Of a DNA stretch of 64,000 nt, positions 59,106 to 64,000 are shown piece after piece (the stretch's first letter is position 1; each line of letters opens with the position of its first letter). The notes beneath the pieces were generated by a model. That model had not been told where the DNA came from. It saw only the letters and a program-made list of their open reading frames with translations, and ran no database searches. This stretch comes from Strongylocentrotus droebachiensis (Eukaryota; Echinodermata; Echinoidea; Camarodonta; Strongylocentrotidae), in assembly GCA_035222895.1 (NCBI GenBank), contig JAVYIG010007206.1, forward strand, positions 1-64,000, given 5' to 3'. A program made the position numbers and the translations under genes.

Positions 59106-60201
59106 AAGGAGCTTATTTATTAATCTACTGATTGTACTACAAATGAAAATGAGAATCTCACATGTAATAACATTTAATACATATCATACATATATGAGGC
59201 CATGACATTGTAACACACAAAATAGATGCAGAATCAGCCCATAATCAAACAAACAAGAATCAAACTCAATACAAAAAAACGAGTGAGAACACGAAATTAA
59301 TTAAATTGAGAAACTAAATTATGTAGATAAATAGAGGTAATAGATATTTTAAAAAAATTGACAAGGAGTAGTCTAGAAGTGCTCTGATTTATTTTGCCTG
59401 CACTGCACACCTCACTTTCATTGCTTTTACAAAATATATTCAAATACATTCATATAAAAGAGCAAGTAATCAACAGAAGAACAGAGGATGAAAGAATCGA
59501 GAAATATAAAAAACCAAGAGTGAAAGGTGAACTAATGAATATAAAATGGGATGAGGATGACCCAGGGGTAGTCTCCTGGATAATAATACAGAATGAAGGA
59601 AAGGAACAGGAGCTGGGTGAAGGCAAAGACAAGAAAATAGAAATGGGGAATGGGCATTAACAACTAAATGAGAGGAAGATAATCTAAAGAACTAAGAATA
59701 AAATATTTAATCTATTACATAATCATGATAGAAGTCAAAATGAGTTTATTCACTGCACATAATGATATAAACATGGTACTGAAATCACAAACGTCTATAC
59801 AAAATTCACACATATAACATATTTCAATGTTGGTTACGTAGATGTCTTTAATCGCAGGACAAGTTGTTTCATATAAGATAACAAAAACAAAAAAAATGTC
59901 GTCATTTGTTCTGATATTGACAAGTTTACAAGAATTACTATTCAATATGCAAAAATACCAAAACTATTATATGAGGTTCGCATGAAAACCAAAAGCAAAC
60001 TTACATACCGAATATAATACGGTGGTAAAGAAAATGAAGTAAATTCACAAATACATTTACATCTCAAAAATGTTTACATACCAATAAAGAAGTCATGGAA
60101 ATCACATCTGATAAAATGACAATTGTATTATGGTCAAACAAAGTACTCTCAGAAATTCAGCATTTTTTCTTCATCTCAAATTTTAGTTTATACACAGTAA
60201 A
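59106..60201. other. No gene recognised
   Basis: AT-rich. A Lys/Glu-rich frame at 59394-59660 has no recognisable motif and no splice or promoter support. Confidence 0.4.
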
Positions 60202-60400
60202 CAGGGGCGGATCTAGGGGGTTCGGCGGTTTAACCCCCCCCCCCCCCCCCCTCGTTGGGCGGCCAAGTGAGGAAAAAAGGGGGGAAAGAAGAAGGGGAAA
60301 AAAAAAGGGGAAACAGTAAAACCGCGCGATTTTAGGAAAATCCTGGATCCGCCACTGGGTCAACCCCCCCCCCCCTTGGCAAAAATCTAGATCCGCCCCT
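60202..60400. mobile_element. CAGGGGCGGATC-type short element, possibly two nested
   Basis: CAGGGGCGGATCTAGG at the left. GGATCCGCCACTG (60346-60357) and CTAGATCCGCCCCTAG (60387-60402) are two successive inverted ends, suggesting one element inside or beside another. The interior is C-, G- and A-runs. Confidence 0.7.
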
Positions 60401-61000
60401 AGTAATACAAATTTAACACAAATGAACACCTATTAAAAAATGAGTAACATATGCTTCAAGTGACATATTTATGTACATATACAATGTTTTACCCCCGGAA
60501 TAAGTGGAAGAAAACAAAAATTACAAGTTGACGAAACAAGAGATTTTAAAATTATAGCATAAAAGAAGTCAAGAATAAACGAATTCTTGTTGAATATAGA
60601 TTACTGCAGCAAGAGATATATAAAACATCACATACAATGGTACAAAAAACGGCATTAAAGTCACATAACTACTGCAAAGTAGTCATATACTTAACAGTTC
60701 CCAATACCAGTATGAAATTTAAAATTAAAAAAAAAAAAATATGCCATGATATCTATATATTTTGTTGTATTGTTGATAACTTGTGCAATGTGTTTTTGGT
60801 TTTTAGTTACAGAATTTAAGACCTATTTCTATATTGCTTCTTTTTTTTTTTACATGTATATATCTCTAAAAGTGTTATTTATTGGCCTAACATGTAAACA
60901 TGAACATTCCAGCCAGTGCTGTCTTTCATGTAAAATTCAATCAGTATGGACCATGTTTTTGCAATAGTAAAAACAAACATTTTTGAATTGAATTGAATTG
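60401..61000. other. No gene recognised
   Basis: AT-rich with A- and T-runs; ends in TTGAATTGAATTGAATTGAA and TATA repeats that lead into the tandem array. Confidence 0.4.
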
Positions 61001-61391
61001 AATATATATATACATATATAATGAAGCACAGAATCAGGAAAGTTTACAGTCAGTACAGTAATACTTTCTAACGTAGTATGGTATTACTTTAGAAAATATA
61101 CCATGATAATCTTCCTAGTATGGTATTACTTCAGAAATTATACCACGATAATCTTCTTATATATACATATATAATGAGGCACATAATCAATATACTTTAC
61201 AGTTAGAACAGTAATACTTTCTAACATAATATGGTATTACTTTAGAAAAAATACCAAGATAATCTTCTTATATAAACATATATATGGAGGCACAGAATCA
61301 ATATACTTTACAGTTAGTACAGCAGGCCTTAAACTTTCAAACGTAGTTTTGTAGTACTTCAGAAATTATGCCATGATAATCTTGTTATATA
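61000..61391. repeat. ~120-bp tandem repeat, about three units
   Basis: Units contain ATATATACATATATAATGAG, GCACAGAATCA, ACTTTACAGTTAGTACAG, TAATACTTTCTAACGTAGTA, TGGTATTACTTTAGAAA and ATACCATGATAATCTTCTTA. A shortened copy lies near 61110-61160. Confidence 0.85.
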
Positions 61392-61656
61392 CAGGGGCGG
61401 ATCCAGCTTTTTATAAAGGGGGGGGGTTGGGGTGGTGTGCGAGGGAGCGTAGCGACCGAGTCCAAGCGAGCGGAGCGAGCGAGGGGGGAGGGTGTGGGAG
61501 GGGGGTGTCCCCCCTCCCACAGTAGGGAAAATTTTTGAAAATCTGTGTGTGAAAATGGCGTTTTCTTGCGATAAGATTTAAAAAAATGGTCCCCGGATTT
61601 TTTTTTTGGGGGGGGGGTTGCAACCCCCCCAACCCCCCCCCCTAGATCCGCCACTG
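61392..61656. mobile_element. CAGGGGCGGATCCAG-type MITE
   Basis: CAGGGGCGGATCCAG at the left and CTAGATCCGCCACTG at the right. The inside has GAGGGGGGTGTCCCCCCTCC and G/C-runs; no protein. Inserted at the end of the 120-bp repeat. Confidence 0.85.
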
Positions 61657-61669
61657 ATATATACATATA

Positions 61670-62107
61670 CAGTGCGTCCCAGAAAAAACGAAACCGAGAA
61701 TTATCGATGTTTCATCATAACTTAATCACATTTATAATTAATAAATGACACATATTTGGAAAGCTTAGATCCTCTTCTTTCATTTGATGCAACTCATTAT
61801 GATGCATATTTTACGCATGAATTCAATTTGAAGAGAGGAAACCGAAAATTCGTTTGGCGGGCGGTATCTGAATTTCAAAGAGAAAATCACATTTCTAGAA
61901 AGTTGGGTTTCTGCCCTTCATATGACACCTCAATTAGGAAAAATGAGCAAGGAATGACAAAGTTTTGTTTGTTTAAAGTAGCCCTTACATTTTCATAATT
62001 TTAGCAAACAAATTCGTTTTCACTGGTTGCCTGCCGTGGTAACAAACAGAGTTGACAAAAGACTTAACTCCATTTCGTTGACAATCAGCCGTAGACGAAA
62101 GACTTCA
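61670..62107. mobile_element. Truncated CAGTGCGTCCCAG mariner-like MITE
   Basis: The left end is the same as the element at 28623 (TA then CAGTGCGTCCCAGAAAAAAC), and the interior matches it in reverse. The right half is lost at about 62107, where CAATTACCCCCGAGGACAAC, a copy of the nearby minisatellite word, begins. Confidence 0.8.
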
Positions 62108-62880
62108 ATTACCCCCGAGGACAACTACTAATAAGTGTATTACTTCCTCGCTCGCTCACAATATTTTGACAGCAAGGCGCCCGAATACATATTATATATT
62201 TTTTTTATTTCGAGATTTCATTTTTACCACAATCGTTACATTTAAAAACATGATAAATAAGGGCAACGAGAGGCTCGAATATCCTCATATTCGTGTTTCA
62301 AGGTGATGACCGAATATATCACCTTTTATTCATGTACATTCGGCGGTAAGATGCCTGCATACAGTCCTTTAAATCGTTTCTGGTATGTTGATTACAAACT
62401 AATTTTTTACCTGTTTGAAAATGTCTTCTCCTTTTTTATTCTTGAATGTGCCCATACGTGTGTACATAGCACTTGACGAGTGCCAGAGTCATGCAAAATA
62501 AATAGTCTGTGAAGACTTTGGGATTTGGGAGAAACATTTCATTTCTTAAAAGGGTACCGACTTGTACCGTGACTAACAACAAGTTGAAATACCGCTGCTC
62601 CAGAGAAATGTATTTCTGTGCATTTTGAGAAGCGTTGGACAATTACCTAAAACTTACATCCTTCAAGGAAATCAGCAACCGCACTGGCGTTTCATAAATT
62701 ATAATTATAAAGGGAAATGTATAGTAATGAGGAAGATAACGTGCTATACTGTATAGTATTTGAACGAATATGAGTGCATGCATGGGATCGTATGGGCTCG
62801 TAGCCATCTCTCAATGTGTCAGATCGTCTTTTGCTATTGAATCTTGATTGTCCACGCGGGTAGTTGTCCTCAGGGGTAAT
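62108..62880. other. No gene recognised
   Basis: AT-rich. Possibly intronic to the gene at the right edge, but no exon could be supported. Confidence 0.4.
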
Positions 62881-62948
62881 TGTCCTCGGGGGGGGGGGGG
62901 GGGTAATTCTCCGGGGGGTAATTTTACAGGGGGTAATTGTCCTTGGGG
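62865..62948. repeat. GGGGTAATTGTCCTC minisatellite
   Basis: Variants of GTAATTGTCCTCGGGGG repeat about five times with a central G-run. The word also occurs at 62107-62125. It adjoins the ZU5-like exon. Confidence 0.85.
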
Positions 62949-63048
62949 ATAGCCATTGAAATGCCATGTTGTTCCAGTTCGAGCTCTTTACCGTCACATC
63001 CAACCTGAGCAGAGACAGCGTTGACCACTGGTGGTGCCGACTCTTCAG
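62928..63048 (-). CDS. Possible exon of a ZU5-domain gene (partial)
   Basis: Acceptor TTGATCTGCAG at 63049-63050. In phase 1 it reads 'EESAPPVVNAVSAQVG' then 'CDGKELELEQHGISMAIP', resembling the start of a ZU5 domain (G..L.L...GI.L.IP), a fold found in UNC5, ankyrin and death-domain adaptors. The last residues are encoded by the adjoining minisatellite word, so either the exon ends at CCCCCT|GTAAAA (62928) or the repeat has replaced its end. Family assignment is tentative. Confidence 0.45.
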
Positions 63049-63384
63049 CTGCAGATCAAAATTCAATAAAGAGAGATTAAGAATGATGAGGGTCTAAAGA
63101 TAATGTTGAGTACCTTTCCAGTGAAAAACAAACTATCCCGAAGCAATGGAAAAGGGTTGACTGTGTTTTACATAAAAGTCGATGTAGGTTTTGGAATGAT
63201 CAAAATGAAAAGCAAATGACTCCATTTGGGTATGGGTTTAGGGAACTGCACAATGCAAACAATGCAAACACGTATGCGACCGTCATTGTTGGTCAAACAG
63301 TTTAGAGCGTCAAGTAACGCCTGGCTCGAATGCTCCCCAGGGAGTAGAGATCGTGCACATACTGTGTACGGGCAAGTATTGAAT

Positions 63385-63476
63385 CCAATGACCGGGGTAT
63401 TAATATATATGTATAGCGCTTAGAGACATTATAGATGTATTAAGCACTATATAAAAGCGGAGTTATTATTATTATG
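63385..63476 (+). mobile_element. SINE tail fragment
   Basis: GAATCCAATGACCGGGGTAT, AGCGCTTAGAGACATTATAG, GTATTAAGCACTATATAAAA then (ATT)n. Same tail as at 39541-39726 and 25945-26062. Confidence 0.65.
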
Positions 63477-63916
63477 AAAGTTTGGTCCAATTTTTTGAGG
63501 CATTTCTCGTCAAATTTCAAATATGAGAGCATTTGCGGAGCAATACCTATCAGGGAACATTTCTACTATATCTGTTCCTCGAACATGAAATAAAAAGAAC
63601 GAAAAAGTTTCATTCTTTATCTTCACCAGAAATGAACCTTCTCTTACGTGGCTCCAAAATAGAATCACCCTGAGAATTATGGACATCTAGTTAACCAATA
63701 ATATTGATCACCATGTCAATCATTTCTCTCTCTTAAATATGAAATTTGTAAGTCTGAAAGAAAATTTGGCAATTCCCCTAAAGTTTTCTTGTTCTGTTCT
63801 GGCTCTTATGTTGCACCCATATATTTAAAAAAAAATGAAAACCTTAAGAATCATTTATTTATCGTTAATTGTTTATGATAAACCATGTTTATTTTTTATT
63901 TATCCGAGAGTGTTAC
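63477..63916. other. No further gene recognised
   Basis: AT-rich, probably intronic to the right-edge gene. No motif identified. Confidence 0.35.
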
Positions 63917-63951
63917 CTCGATAAGCTCTGATGATGTCCATGTCAGGATAT
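63917..63951 (-). CDS. Possible 35-nt exon upstream of the ZU5-like exon
   Basis: TTTCCTAG | ... | GTAACA. It reads 'YPDMDIIRAYR' and leaves in phase 1, matching the phase-1 entry of the exon at 63048. Short, so support comes only from the splice sites and the phase match. The rest of the gene would lie beyond the window. Confidence 0.35.
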
Positions 63952-64000
63952 CTAGGAAAGTATGCAAACGACAACAAAGAAAAAGTGATATCATCATATT

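Noticed and set aside
59394..59660. Lys/Glu-rich 88-residue frame
   Set aside because: No recognisable family and no supporting signals; likely chance in purine-rich DNA.

Overview
This is animal nuclear DNA: AT-rich, intron-rich and crowded with LINE, SINE and DNA-transposon remnants and long homopolymer and microsatellite tracts. An adhesion GPCR of invertebrate type, SINEs ending in tails like 'GCGCTATATAAA...TTATTATTA', and the mix of elements suggest a marine deuterostome, most likely an echinoderm such as a sea urchin. The phylum is inference from style, not from a diagnostic gene. No bacterial genes, CRISPR, rRNA or intact tRNA genes were seen.

Layout. 0.8-4.5 kb: two degraded LINEs. 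4.8-9.1 kb: two GC-rich nested foldback (MITE-like) elements around a 183-bp tandem duplication. 9.1-12.2 kb: no gene seen. 12.2-45.6 kb, minus strand: one large adhesion GPCR gene, assembled here exon by exon from splice sites, reading phase and protein motifs. In transcript order it has a signal-peptide exon (45.5 kb), an array of tandemly duplicated stalk exons (31.3-39.2 kb), GAIN-domain exons (27.9-20.0 kb), a GPS exon (19.4 kb), and 7TM exons (18.1, 17.0, 15.3 and 12.8-12.3 kb). Omitting two damaged stalk copies, the exons sum to 2496 nt in one open frame (831 residues plus stop), and every junction agrees in phase. The introns hold MITEs, SINEs and LINE fragments.

42.0-43.05 kb: a ~134-bp satellite-like array with a TTAA-flanked MITE inside it. 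43.6-45.1 kb: a second TTAA-flanked element. 46.7-47.7 kb: a third LINE remnant. 48.7-49.4 kb: a mariner-like MITE. 50.0-51.3 kb: a 1.3-kb TIR element with a small GC-rich ORF. 51.4-57.0 kb: a nested pair of transposons. The outer 5.6-kb element has an exact 8-bp target duplication and a ~110-bp minisatellite interior. Inside that minisatellite sits a 3.94-kb transposon with long, internally repeated inverted termini and a broken coding region on the minus strand for a conserved but unclassified protein. 57-64 kb: SINE, MITEs, a ~120-bp tandem repeat and, at the right edge on the minus strand, two possible exons of a second gene with a ZU5-like domain, one of them abutting a G-rich minisatellite.

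Main points of interest: (1) the stalk-exon array of the receptor, a ~1.5-kb unit repeated about five and a half times, each unit carrying a symmetric phase-1 exon plus a passenger LINE fragment on the opposite strand, two copies being disabled by a shared 1-bp insertion; (2) the transposon-within-minisatellite-within-transposon at 51.4-57.0 kb and its unclassified coding capacity.
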